From a virus: a DNA stretch of 23,523 bases. Positions within the stretch are counted from its first letter, which is position 1; the number at the start of each line of letters is the position of its first letter. Location of the stretch: positions 1-23,523 of the IMG/VR virus record IMGVR_UViG_3300048833_000243. One strand, 5' to 3'. Of this stretch, positions 6,851 through 14,332 are shown piece by piece. Position numbers and translations under genes: made by a program. Under the pieces are notes generated by a model. The model had not been told where the DNA came from. It was given only the letters and a program-made list of their open reading frames with translations, and did not search any database.

Positions 6851-7515
6851 AGACCAAGGATTTCGCACTGAAGGTCGACGACCTGAGCGACCAGGGTACG
6901 TTCACCGGCTACGGATCGATCTTCGGGAACGTCGATAGCTACGGCGAAGTCGTTGAGCCCGGCGCCTTCGCAAAAAGCCTCTCCCGTCACGCCAAGGAAA
7001 AGACCCTGCCGCTCATGCTGTGGCAGCACGACACGCGCGAGCCGATCGGCGTCTGGGAAGACCTGAGTGAGGACACCAAAGGCCTGAAGGGCAACGGGCG
7101 CCTGGTACTGGAAACCTCACGGGGCAGCGAGGTTCACGCCCTGCTCAAGGCCGGTGCCGTCCGCGGCCTGTCGATCGGCTACCGGATCATCAAGGCTGAG
7201 CCGGACACGAACAACAATGCGGTGCTTCGGCTCAAGGAACTCGACCTCTACGAGATCAGCGTCGTCAGCCTGCCGGCGAACCGACGCGCCACCGTGACCT
7301 CGGTCAAGTCCGAGAACATCGAGGAGTTTGCCCGGCGGCTCCGCGATGGCGACCCGCCGCCGGTGAAGGAATTCGAGGACCTCCTGCGTGAGGCAGGGAT
7401 CCCGAAAGCGATGGCCGTGCAGATCGCCTCTGTCGGCTACGCGAAGGCCATTCGGAGCGAGTCCGAGGGCGATGAGGCGAATGTGCGCGCCTTCCTCGAG
7501 AAGCTGCGCGGCTAG
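6847..7515 (+). CDS. Prohead protease, HK97 (U35/S78) family
   Basis: A 222-residue maturation protease. The N-terminus FTGYGSIFGNVDSYGEVVEPGAF is typical of the family. Likely catalytic positions are H61 (LMLWQHD), S109 (VRGLSIGY) and E136 (DLYEISVVSLPAN). It cuts the scaffold domain from the capsid protein during prohead maturation. It lies between portal and major capsid, with GAGGA ahead of the ATG and a four-base overlap with the portal gene. The C-terminal 70 residues are charged and variable, as usual. Confidence 0.93.
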   Translation: MKTKDFALKVDDLSDQGTFTGYGSIFGNVDSYGEVVEPGAFAKSLSRHAKEKTLPLMLWQHDTREPIGVWEDLSEDTKGLKGNGRLVLETSRGSEVHALLKAGAVRGLSIGYRIIKAEPDTNNNAVLRLKELDLYEISVVSLPANRRATVTSVKSENIEEFARRLRDGDPPPVKEFEDLLREAGIPKAMAVQIASVGYAKAIRSESEGDEANVRAFLEKLRG

Positions 7516-7544
7516 ACCCACCCCCAGACCAGGAGACTGAAACC

Positions 7545-8861
7545 ATGATGCTCTCCCGCATCACCGGGCTGTCCGCGCTCGCGGCCGCCATGTCGTTGTC
7601 CACTGCACTCGGCGCACCCCGCATTGCGTTCGACGTCCCCGAACGCAACCCGACCGGCAAGTCGATCGATGAGCTCGCCGCCGAGATCAAGAAGCAGTTC
7701 GAGACCCAGTTCTGCGAGGTGAAGGCCATCGCCGAAGACGCCCTTGGCAAGGTCAAGGCCGGCGAGACGCTGACCACCAAGACCAAGGAAACCGCCGACG
7801 AAGCGTTGCTGAAGCTGAACAAGCTGCTCGGCCTCAAGGAGCAGGTCGACGAGCTCGCGCAGAAGATTGCCGAGGGCGGGAAGCCCGATGCCGATGAGCG
7901 CAAGTCGATCGGCGAGCTCTTCACCGCCGACGAGAAAGTGGCGGCGTTCCTGAAGTCCGATCCGTCGGGCGGAAAGATCGACATCCGTCTCAAGACGACG
8001 CTGACGTCGCTGACGACCGATGCGGCCGGTTCTGTTGGCGATGCGATCCAGAACACCCGCCTTCCGGGTATTCTGCCGCTGCCGCAGCGTCGCATGACTG
8101 TGCGCGACCTGATCTCTCCCGGCCGGATGGACGGCAACACCCTCGAGTACGTCAAGGAGACCGGGTTCAACAACAATGCCGGCATGGTGGCCGAGGGCGC
8201 GAGCAAGCCCGAATCCGACATGAAGCTCGACCTGGTGACCACTTCGGCCAAGGTCATCGCCCACTGGATGAAGGCCTCCAAGCAGGTCCTCAGCGACGTG
8301 TCTCAGCTTCGCTCGATGATCGACGAGCGCCTGATCTATGGCCTGGCCTACAAGGAAGAAGGGCAGCTGCTGAACGGAGACGGCACCGGCCAGAACCTGC
8401 TCGGCATCATCCCGCAGGCCACGGCATACTCGGCGCCGACGTCGATGGCCGACGTCAACATCATCGACGTGATGCGCCTCGCCATGCTGCAGGCGGCCCT
8501 CGCTGAGTATCCGGCGACCGGCCACGTGTTGCACCCGACCGACTGGGCGGTCATCGAAACCCTGAAGGACAGCACCGGCCGGTACATCATCGGCAATCCG
8601 CAGGGCAACACGACCCCGACGTTGTGGGGTCTCCCGGTTGTGGCGACCCAGGCGATCACCGTGCGGAAGTTTCTCACCGGCGCTTTCAAGCTCGGCGCCC
8701 AGCTGTTCGATCGCTGGGATGGCCGCGTCGAGACCGGCTTCGTCAACGACGACTTCATCAAGAACCTGGTGACCATCCTCGGCGAGGAGCGCCTGGCGCT
8801 CGCTGTCTACCGCCCCGAAGCCTTCATCTATGGCGACTTCGACACGGCCCTCGCGTCGTAG
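7545..8861 (+). CDS. Major capsid protein, HK97 fold
   Basis: A 438-residue precursor. AGGAG lies 9 bases before ATG 7545 (ATG 7548 is an alternative). Residues 40-135 are helical and charged, matching the delta scaffold domain removed by the upstream protease. The shell domain begins near 140-150 and contains LEYVKETGFNNNAGMVAEG (E-loop region), HWMKASKQVLSD, LLNGDGTGQNLLGI and the C-terminal ALAVYRPEAFIYGDF. The first 28 residues are unusual: alanine- and leucine-rich, looking like a secretion signal (LSALAAAMSLSTALGAP). Because they precede the scaffold they would be lost on maturation. A 10-bp hairpin follows the gene. Confidence 0.94.
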   Translation: MMLSRITGLSALAAAMSLSTALGAPRIAFDVPERNPTGKSIDELAAEIKKQFETQFCEVKAIAEDALGKVKAGETLTTKTKETADEALLKLNKLLGLKEQVDELAQKIAEGGKPDADERKSIGELFTADEKVAAFLKSDPSGGKIDIRLKTTLTSLTTDAAGSVGDAIQNTRLPGILPLPQRRMTVRDLISPGRMDGNTLEYVKETGFNNNAGMVAEGASKPESDMKLDLVTTSAKVIAHWMKASKQVLSDVSQLRSMIDERLIYGLAYKEEGQLLNGDGTGQNLLGIIPQATAYSAPTSMADVNIIDVMRLAMLQAALAEYPATGHVLHPTDWAVIETLKDSTGRYIIGNPQGNTTPTLWGLPVVATQAITVRKFLTGAFKLGAQLFDRWDGRVETGFVNDDFIKNLVTILGEERLALAVYRPEAFIYGDFDTALAS

Positions 8862-8879
8862 CCCTTTCGGTTGACGCCG

Positions 8880-8903
8880 AGCGGCGGCCTCGTGGCCGCC
8901 GCT
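8880..8903 (+). terminator. Perfect 10-bp hairpin after the capsid gene
   Basis: AGCGGCGGCC (8880-8889) pairs with GGCCGCCGCT (8894-8903) around the loop TCGT. No T-run follows, so it is a partial terminator or an mRNA-stabilising structure that could raise capsid protein output over downstream genes. It ends 11 bases before the next ribosome binding site. Confidence 0.5.
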
Positions 8904-8927
8904 TCTGTGAGCCGAAAGGAGGACGAG

Positions 8928-9140
8928 ATGTCCAAGCTGACCGCGTACCTCGTGAAACGCCGCCATGAGGGCGACCGCGTCTACGAAGAGGGCGAAACCC
9001 GTGAGGCCGTCGAGGTCGAGGTACGGCACCTGGTGCCTCATGTCCTCGAGCCCGTGCCCGCCAAGGGCCTCGGGGCGGCGCCGCGCAACAAGGCCGAGTC
9101 CGCCGCTCCGGCCAACAAGGCAGCCAAGTCCAAGGACTGA
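8928..9140 (+). CDS. Small conserved phage protein, unknown role
   Basis: A 70-residue protein. The frame is open upstream, but ATG 8928 has AAAGGAGG at 8915-8922 and clearly starts the gene. The first 45 residues (MSKLTAYLVKRRHEGDRVYE, then charged beta-like segments ending near VLEPVP) may fold as a small domain. The last 25 are alanine/lysine-rich and probably disordered. Small proteins of this sort commonly follow the capsid gene in HK97-like phages. I do not recognise a function. Confidence 0.75.
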   Translation: MSKLTAYLVKRRHEGDRVYEEGETREAVEVEVRHLVPHVLEPVPAKGLGAAPRNKAESAAPANKAAKSKD

Positions 9141-9163
9141 CCCAGCCCTGAGGGGCGACCATA

Positions 9164-9177
9164 GGCGCCGCGGCGCC
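9164..9177. repeat. Perfect 14-bp palindrome GGCGCCGCGGCGCC
   Basis: It lies in the 57-base gap between two small structural genes, upstream of the AAGGAGAG at 9183-9190. It could form a compact hairpin; no function can be assigned. Confidence 0.4.
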
Positions 9178-9197
9178 AAACCCAAGGAGAGCCTGCA

Positions 9198-9566
9198 ATG
9201 ATGAAGCGCTACAAGGTGACCGTCACCACGGCCGCCGACGGCACCGCCACGGCATACACCCCACAGGTGAAGGGGAAGGTGCACCAGATCGAGTACGTGA
9301 AGACTGACTACGCCGACGGCGTCGACTTCACGATCACCGGCGAGAAGACCGGCGTAAGCCTATGGGCTGAAAGCAATGTCAACGCTTCGGCCGTGCGGGC
9401 GCCGCGACAGCCGACCCACTCGCAGGTCGGTGCCGCTCTGCTCTACGCCTCTGGCGGCACCGCCGTGGCCGACAAGGTCGCCATTGCGGCGGACCGCATC
9501 AAGATCGTGCTGGCGCAGGGCGGCAACGCCAAGTTCGGCGCCTTCCACTTCCTGATCGAGGAATAG
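9198..9566 (+). CDS. Conserved small phage structural protein
   Basis: A 122-residue protein with AAGGAGAG seven bases ahead of ATG 9198 (9201 is a second ATG). It is beta-rich, with no membrane segment: MMKRYKVTVTTAADGTATAY, then KTDYADGVDFTIT and a C-terminal RIKIVLAQGGNAKFGAFHF. Similar proteins lie between capsid and connector genes in other alphaproteobacterial siphophages. Its place suggests a head-associated virion protein, perhaps a decoration protein, but this is inference. Confidence 0.75.
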   Translation: MMKRYKVTVTTAADGTATAYTPQVKGKVHQIEYVKTDYADGVDFTITGEKTGVSLWAESNVNASAVRAPRQPTHSQVGAALLYASGGTAVADKVAIAADRIKIVLAQGGNAKFGAFHFLIEE

Positions 9567-9572
9567 ACCTCG

Positions 9573-10145
9573 ATGTATGCCCCCGTCCTTGTCACGCCGC
9601 CGGCAGACCTGCTCGACCGCGCTGAGGTGAAGATGCACCTGCGCGTCGACGGCGACGACGAGGACGGGCTCATCGACGGATTGATCGGGGCGGCGACCGC
9701 GTATCTGGACGGATACAGCGGCGTACTCGGTCGCGCCCTCCTGACGCAGACCTGGCAAGTGCTGGCTGACGACTTTTGCCGCACCATGCGGCTGCCGATG
9801 CCAGCAAGCTCTATCGCCAACATCAAGTCGCGCAACGCGGCAGGGCAAATCGCAACTGTCGCCAGCACGAGCTACGACCTCCGCGCCGACACACTTGGCT
9901 CATACGTTCGCTTCAAGGACGGCTTCAGTTTTCCGGCCGATCTCGCAGAGACCCAGGCAGTGACGATCGATTTCGTTACCGGCTATGGAACGGTAGGCCA
10001 GGTGCCGGCCGCCATCCGTCAGGCGGCCCTGCTGCTTGTCGGCCACTGGTACCAGAACCGCGAAGCGGTGAACGTGGGCAACATCACCTCGGCGCTGCCC
10101 TTCGCGGTGGAAGCGCTGCTCGCGCCCTTCCGGCGCACTGCCTAG
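9573..10145 (+). CDS. Head-tail connector, HK97 gp6-like
   Basis: A 190-residue protein matching the phage connector family (TIGR02215 type). The N-terminal LDRAEVKMHLRVDGDDED followed by LIDGLIGAATAYLDGYSG is diagnostic. Then comes LTQTWQV, a beta region (YDLRADTLGSYVRF, VTIDFVTGYG), and a C-terminal helix IRQAALLLVGHWYQNREAV. It forms the ring joining portal to the head-closure protein. GAGGAA inside the previous gene is its ribosome binding site. Its usual partner, the head-closure gene, is 4.3 kb away at 14433 instead of adjacent. Confidence 0.92.
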   Translation: MYAPVLVTPPADLLDRAEVKMHLRVDGDDEDGLIDGLIGAATAYLDGYSGVLGRALLTQTWQVLADDFCRTMRLPMPASSIANIKSRNAAGQIATVASTSYDLRADTLGSYVRFKDGFSFPADLAETQAVTIDFVTGYGTVGQVPAAIRQAALLLVGHWYQNREAVNVGNITSALPFAVEALLAPFRRTA

Positions 10146-10164
10146 CCCAAAGGACATCCTCGAC

Positions 10165-10446
10165 ATGGCTATTGCCCAGATCCTCGCGGTCGGCACGACC
10201 GCTGCCGACAGCTCCGACGTTGTGGTCGCCAACGGTTCTTCCCTGGCGGTGTGCCTCAAGGACGCGGCCGGTCCACGTGTGGCGCTGGGCGCCCTCGTGC
10301 ACATCCTGATGAAGGACGACGCCGGACAGTACTTCCGCGTCGGCCAGCTCAATGCCGAGAAGCCGGCAGCGGTGATCGACGGCGGTGGGACCTATCGGTT
10401 CAGCCGGGTGGCAGGCATCTCCTGCGGAGTTTTCCAGGGTGCCTAA
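10165..10446 (+). CDS. Small beta-rich phage protein, unknown role
   Basis: A 93-residue protein with AAGGA ten bases ahead of ATG 10165. The sequence (MAIAQILAVGTTAADSSDVV, LAVCLKDAAGP, ALVHILMKDDAGQYFRVGQL, GTYRFSRVAGISCGVF) reads as an all-beta sandwich, like small decoration or fibre-associated modules. It overlaps the start of the following SGNH gene by eight bases, so the two are probably translated together and may form one virion appendage. No known function. Confidence 0.7.
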   Translation: MAIAQILAVGTTAADSSDVVVANGSSLAVCLKDAAGPRVALGALVHILMKDDAGQYFRVGQLNAEKPAAVIDGGGTYRFSRVAGISCGVFQGA

Positions 10447-11815
10447 GTCGCTCCTGCGCCCGGTGGTGCGCCCGCTTGTCACTCAGCTGGTGAAGCGTGG
10501 CCCGGCACTCGCCCCATCTGAGGGCGTGGGGGTGGCGTACAGCGAAGAAGCAGAGGCGTTCTTCGCGCGGCTCGACGCGCTGTCGGTGCCGGCAGACGAT
10601 GCGCGCAAGGGATCAATCGACCGGTTCTACAAGCGCGTCGGCGCTGCGATCCTCGGCAAGCTCGACACGCTCTACCTCGCTGGTGCGAACGAACTCACCT
10701 GGCGGCAGAACCTCGTTCAGGACGCCTACAACCTGACGCCGACCAACAGCCCGACCTTCGTGGCGGACAGCCATGTGGTGGGGAATGGCTCCAACTCCTA
10801 CTACGACACCGGATTCAACCCGACGACGGCGGTGTCGCCGAAGTACACGCAGAACGACTGCTGTCAGTTTATCTTCACCCTGACCGACCTGCCGAACGGC
10901 GGCAGCTCGAGCGCCGACATCGGCAACGCCACATCCTTCATCGCGCGGCATGCGACGGTGTCAGGGCGCTCCACCGGCCGGGCGCAGCATGCCTCGACGT
11001 CGGGGCAGTTCGGGCTCGCCACCTATCCGGGCTTCGTCGGCTGGCGGCGCACCGGTGCGAGCCAGCTCTATGGCCTCGCGCAGGGCTTCGACGAGTTGTC
11101 GCTGACCACGGCGAGCGCGGCGCCGAGCAACAGCAACTTCCGCATCTGTGCGGCGAACGGCTTCGGCCTTGGCGTCAACCAGATCGCTGCGGCCGGCTGG
11201 GGGCAGGCCCTCAGCCAGGGCGAGATGCTGACGGTCAAGGCGGCGATCCGCGCCTACCTGCAGGAGATCGGTGCCATCCCGATCACCATCGTCGGCTACG
11301 GCGACAGCACCGCGCTCGGCACCGGGGCGACGAACTGGAGCACGACCTGGCTTCGGGGCCTCGGCGGGCTCTACACGCCGAAGCGGGTGGTGGAGACACG
11401 AGGCGTCGCCAGCTACACGACAGCCGACATGCTGGCGCGCGTGGAAGCGGACGGCGAGCACTATGCCGACGAGATCGTCGTCTTCATGGACTGGACCAAC
11501 ACAGGCGAGGATGCCGGCGACGCCATCGCCAATCTCAAGGCGGCAGCTGGGGCATCAGGGGCTCCGAAATGGTTCGTGATGCCGCCGGCACAGGATGTGC
11601 CGGACCCCGGCACCGCCAATGTCGCGGCGGTGCAGGCGGCGCTGCTCCTTGATCCGTTCTTCGCCGGGCATACGCTCGGCAGCAGCGAGCAGGCGGCGTA
11701 CCTGGCGGCCGTGAACTCGGCCGGCGAGCGGTCGGACGGCAAGCATTTTGACGACAGCGGCCAGTCGATACAGGCCACCTACATCAAAGCGGCACTCGAC
11801 GGCGCGGGCTGGTGA
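10439..11815 (+). CDS. Phage appendage protein: LamG-like domain plus SGNH hydrolase
   Basis: A 458-residue protein. I choose GTG 10439 (GGAG ten bases upstream, overlapping the previous stop); the frame is open further upstream but there it only shadows the preceding gene. Residues 1-100 are helical. About 100-280 resemble a concanavalin/LamG-like sandwich (NSYYDTGF, QFIFTLTD, NGFGLGVNQIAAAGWGQALS). About 280-458 form an SGNH/GDSL esterase domain: block I GYGDST with S290, block II RGVASYTT, block III MDWTNTGED with N354, and block V SDGKHF with D433 and H436. Such proteins remove acyl groups from polysaccharides. A sugar-binding-like domain fused to an esterase suggests a virion enzyme acting on host capsule or O-antigen. 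The location among head-tail joining genes is unusual. Confidence 0.75.
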   Translation: MPKSLLRPVVRPLVTQLVKRGPALAPSEGVGVAYSEEAEAFFARLDALSVPADDARKGSIDRFYKRVGAAILGKLDTLYLAGANELTWRQNLVQDAYNLTPTNSPTFVADSHVVGNGSNSYYDTGFNPTTAVSPKYTQNDCCQFIFTLTDLPNGGSSSADIGNATSFIARHATVSGRSTGRAQHASTSGQFGLATYPGFVGWRRTGASQLYGLAQGFDELSLTTASAAPSNSNFRICAANGFGLGVNQIAAAGWGQALSQGEMLTVKAAIRAYLQEIGAIPITIVGYGDSTALGTGATNWSTTWLRGLGGLYTPKRVVETRGVASYTTADMLARVEADGEHYADEIVVFMDWTNTGEDAGDAIANLKAAAGASGAPKWFVMPPAQDVPDPGTANVAAVQAALLLDPFFAGHTLGSSEQAAYLAAVNSAGERSDGKHFDDSGQSIQATYIKAALDGAGW

Positions 11816-11825
11816 CGGGGTGGCT

Positions 11826-12683
11826 CTATTGCGACCGTTGCGCCCGTCCATTGATCGCTGCGGCGAGGGCGCGGGCCACCCGTTCTATGCCCATCGGCGA
11901 GAGGTGCAGGCCATCTGGTTTACGGGTTTCAGGATCATCAAGGATCGGGGCCAGATCGACGAAGTTGTCAGGGTACTGCCGCGACAGCTGCTCGTTTATG
12001 GCGGCGGTTATTGCCGCGTCGGTCGTCGGGTCCGGGATGTTATTGCTGGGCAGCAACTGGCGGATATCCGAGACGACGATGAAGTCGCCGGTCGCTCTCG
12101 CCTTCTCGATGATCGGAGCAAGGTCCCGAAGGTAGGCGGCCGGGTCCTGGGCGGTGTGGTGCCGATCCCAGACGATCTTGAAGCGTCGCTCGAAGCGCGT
12201 GTCGGCGAGCATACGCTCTGCGATCTGTTGTCCGGTCTCGCCAGGGACGCCCTGCATCGACACGGACCGTCCCGGCAGGAGCCGGGCCAGTTGATCGCCG
12301 AGAGTTCTGTCCGACAGGCTGTCGCCCCACACGACGATGTCCTGAGTGTCCCACTGGGGCAGGGTGCCTCGTTCACGATCGCGCTTCAGGATCGCCCAGC
12401 GCGCCTCCTCGGCGGCCAGCACTGTGCTGGCTTCGCCATCGATCCTAAGGAGTTTGCCGGAAACGTAGCCATCGAACGCCGCTCCTGTGACGTGGCAATA
12501 GTCACCTTCCCGGAAGCAGATTGAAACGCTCACCGCAGTCCCGGCGGGCAGCGTGCCGACCTGAAGCGCATTGAGGCTAGGTGCCGCCCTCAAGGCAGTG
12601 GCCGCAGTGGTGGTGGCGCGATAATGCGCCCCAGAGGCGGCGGCGGTCATCATGAGCGACAGAATAACGAACTGACGAAACAT
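11826..12683 (-). CDS. Secreted SH3b-SGNH hydrolase-like protein
   Basis: A 285-residue protein on the opposite strand from the late genes. Residues 1-19 look like a signal peptide (MFRQFVILSLMMTAAASGA). About 24-81 match a bacterial SH3 domain (ALRAAPSLNALQVGTLPAGT, then YCHV and GYVSGKLLRI), usually binding cell wall. About 112-280 form an SGNH domain: block I VVWGDSLSDR with S122, block II GVPGETG, and block V PDGLHL with D257 and H260. The block III asparagine is not evident; the equivalent segment reads VWDRHHTAQD. Its own promoter is expected in 12684-12810. Secretion and orientation suggest a lysogeny-expressed moron modifying the host envelope. Substrate unknown; catalytic competence uncertain. 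Confidence 0.75.
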   Translation of the reverse strand: MFRQFVILSLMMTAAASGAHYRATTTAATALRAAPSLNALQVGTLPAGTAVSVSICFREGDYCHVTGAAFDGYVSGKLLRIDGEASTVLAAEEARWAILKRDRERGTLPQWDTQDIVVWGDSLSDRTLGDQLARLLPGRSVSMQGVPGETGQQIAERMLADTRFERRFKIVWDRHHTAQDPAAYLRDLAPIIEKARATGDFIVVSDIRQLLPSNNIPDPTTDAAITAAINEQLSRQYPDNFVDLAPILDDPETRKPDGLHLSPMGIERVARALAAAINGRAQRSQ

Positions 12684-12810
12684 CGCGGTCCCCAGAGAAT
12701 ACGGGGCAAACTACAGCAACATGCGTTGTCGGCAAGTAGCCCCTATGTGCCTGCCGATTGATGTTAACATCGCCGTGCCCTAAGAAGCCAAGGCAGGGGA
12801 GGGCGAAAGA
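12684..12810. promoter_or_regulatory. Divergent promoter region with 12-bp palindrome
   Basis: This gap separates the minus-strand SGNH gene from the plus-strand methyltransferase. GATGTTAACATC at 12760-12771 is a perfect palindrome in an AT-richer stretch and is a good operator candidate. On the minus strand a weak TTGCCG / TAGTTT pair with 16-base spacing lies upstream of the SGNH start. GGGGAGGG at about 12797-12803 is the ribosome binding site of the methyltransferase. Confidence 0.5.
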
Positions 12811-13557
12811 ATGGGCATGGTGCTGGCGCATCGACCGGAAATGGCAGCGGGAGATATCGCTAGAGACGACACGGCAGTCGCGTTCTACCTTCGGATATCC
12901 GCACTGCTACGGCCGGAGTTCAGTGTCCTAGACTTTGGTGCGGGCCGCGGAGCCCAGCTTGAGGGACCCCTTAACTACCGAAAGTCTCTTGCAAGGGTTC
13001 GTGGCAAAGTCCAGCGCCTCGCTGGCTGCGATGTTGACCCTGTTGTGCTTCAAAACCAACACCTCGACGACGCGGCAGTTATCGATGGTTCGGGCCCGCT
13101 CCCTTATGAGAGCGAAACCTTTGATCTGATTTATGCTGACTGGGTCTTGGAGCATCTCGATCACCCTGCCGCGTTCGCTGACGAAGTCTCGAGGGTCCTG
13201 AAGCCGGGCGGTTGGTTTTGCGCTCGAACGCCCAACAAGTGGGGTTACATTGCCCTTGGAGCGAGGCTTGTGCCGCGAAAGTTGGAAGCTGCGGTGCTCC
13301 ACCGGCTGCAACCAGCGCGTCGGGAAACCGACGTATTTCCTAAGCACTATAAACTCAACACCCTGCGGAGCATCGCCAAGGCCTTTCCCAGCAACAGGTG
13401 GGACAATGCATCTTTTTCGATGAATGCCACACCGACCTACCACGGCGGCAACACTCTGCTATTTGCAGCCATCGATGCTTTTCAAATGCTCACGCCATCG
13501 ACAATGAACACGGTGTTGCTGGCCTTCCTGCAAAAGAAGTCGGAGCATCTGCCCTAA
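12811..13557 (+). CDS. Class I SAM-dependent methyltransferase
   Basis: A 248-residue protein with a strong GGAGG seven to nine bases before the ATG. The Rossmann fold is clear: motif I VLDFGAGRG (39-47), the acidic turn GCDVDP (72-77), DLIYADWVLEHLDHP (105-119) and VLKPGGWF (129-136), as in the Methyltransf_11 group. There is no target-recognition domain or DPPY-type motif, so it is not an obvious DNA methylase; small-molecule, sugar or lipid substrates are likelier. Codon use is less GC-biased than in neighbours (many codons ending in A or T), which suggests recent acquisition. With the adjacent SGNH proteins it may belong to a surface-modification cassette. Confidence 0.8.
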   Translation: MGMVLAHRPEMAAGDIARDDTAVAFYLRISALLRPEFSVLDFGAGRGAQLEGPLNYRKSLARVRGKVQRLAGCDVDPVVLQNQHLDDAAVIDGSGPLPYESETFDLIYADWVLEHLDHPAAFADEVSRVLKPGGWFCARTPNKWGYIALGARLVPRKLEAAVLHRLQPARRETDVFPKHYKLNTLRSIAKAFPSNRWDNASFSMNATPTYHGGNTLLFAAIDAFQMLTPSTMNTVLLAFLQKKSEHLP

Positions 13558-13571
13558 GGTTGGCTTGCGTG

Positions 13572-13610
13572 CCCCCCCCCCACGCCCCATCATCTTCTGT
13601 GGCCCGTTTA
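13572..13610. repeat. Left half of a bipartite inverted repeat
   Basis: C10 followed by AC (13572-13583) and TGGCCCGTTTA (13600-13610) are inverted relative to TAAACGGGCCA (14330-14340) and GTG9 (14362-14372). The inner 11-mers include the stop codons of the two divergent genes they enclose. Confidence 0.5.
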
Positions 13611-14027
13611 TGGTTCGAACTGGTCGAACCTGATGGTGCCCAGCTTGGCGGCGACGAGCATGCGGTGGATGGCACCGGCCCGGCCGTTCGTGACTTCGGA
13701 GTGGCCGAGCAGCAGGTAGAGGAACTCCTGCGGGTCGGTGATGTCGAGCGACCGCATGACCTGGTCGAAGCCCTGCTGGCGGATCAACTCGAGCATCTTG
13801 GCAGTGCCGGCGGCCGATAGGCGAGGGTCGTGACCACCGTCGCGCTCCCAGATGTCGCGGCCGGCGGGCTGGCCTGGTGCCGGTGCGATACGGTCGAGCA
13901 GTTGACGCAGCGCGTCGCGGACGAACTTGGAGCGGCCCTTGGGGCCGACGATCGCATCCATCCTGTCGAGCAGATCCTGCGGCAGGTTCAGGTGCGTGGT
14001 GACGTTGTGAAGCGGTGGCCGGCCCAT
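13608..14027 (-). CDS. Ribbon-helix-helix DNA-binding protein
   Basis: A 139-residue protein on the minus strand. Residues 9-46 match a ribbon-helix-helix fold (Arc/CopG type): the strand TTHLNLP, helix DLLDRMDAIV, then GRSKFVRDALRQLLDR, the classic second helix with the SKFVRDA pattern. The remaining 90 residues are helical and unrecognised, perhaps an effector or oligomerisation domain. No strong ribosome binding site precedes the ATG, so the start is less certain. It is divergent from the 87-residue gene, with 41 bases between starts, so it may repress both itself and that gene. Confidence 0.75.
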   Translation of the reverse strand: MGRPPLHNVTTHLNLPQDLLDRMDAIVGPKGRSKFVRDALRQLLDRIAPAPGQPAGRDIWERDGGHDPRLSAAGTAKMLELIRQQGFDQVMRSLDITDPQEFLYLLLGHSEVTNGRAGAIHRMLVAAKLGTIRFDQFEP

Positions 14028-14068
14028 GGCGGGCGAAGGTAGCTGCAGGCGGTAAATGGAGGATGAGG

Positions 14069-14332
14069 ATGTCGGTTGACCGGTTGAAGAAGCAGATCAG
14101 CGACAAGCTCGCTGCCGAGGGCGGTGGCACCTGGGCTGCATACATGATGATTGAGATCGAGCAGCTCGTCAGTGTCGCGTTGGGCGACGACCTCGAGCTG
14201 GCGATCGAGCGTCGCGCCATCGCGTTGGCAACCGCATCGAACGATATCTGGGACGAGCTCGAGGAATACGCTGTCGGCGAGCCGAGCAAGCGGATGTACC
14301 GTCAGCGCGTCCGGCAGGCGATCGCTCAATAA
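14069..14332 (+). CDS. 87-residue helical protein, unknown
   Basis: The frame is open from before 14015, but GGAGG (14058-14062) is six bases ahead of ATG 14069, so I take that start (ATG 14063 is possible). The protein is all-helical and rich in charged residues (DRLKKQISDKLAAEGGG, IEIEQLVSVALGDDLELAIE, IWDELEEY, RMYRQRVRQAIAQ), with no membrane segment. It is divergent from the ribbon-helix-helix gene. The layout is not a toxin-antitoxin operon. Function unknown. Confidence 0.65.
   Translation: MSVDRLKKQISDKLAAEGGGTWAAYMMIEIEQLVSVALGDDLELAIERRAIALATASNDIWDELEEYAVGEPSKRMYRQRVRQAIAQ

Noticed and set aside
7512-9284. A 590-residue open frame on the minus strand across the capsid gene
   Set aside because: It mirrors the capsid gene and the next genes, has biased histidine/glycine/arginine content and no ribosome binding site or domain.
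12811-13557. DNA modification methylase
   Set aside because: The methyltransferase has no DPPY/NPPY-type or cytosine-methylase motif and no target-recognition domain.
13459-14289. A 276-residue minus-strand frame over the regulator region
   Set aside because: It overlaps the ribbon-helix-helix gene in another frame and shows proline/arginine-rich shadow composition, while the overlapped gene has a clear domain.
13608-14332. Toxin-antitoxin pair
   Set aside because: Ribbon-helix-helix proteins are often antitoxins, but the two genes are divergent rather than co-transcribed and the 87-residue partner shows no toxin motif.
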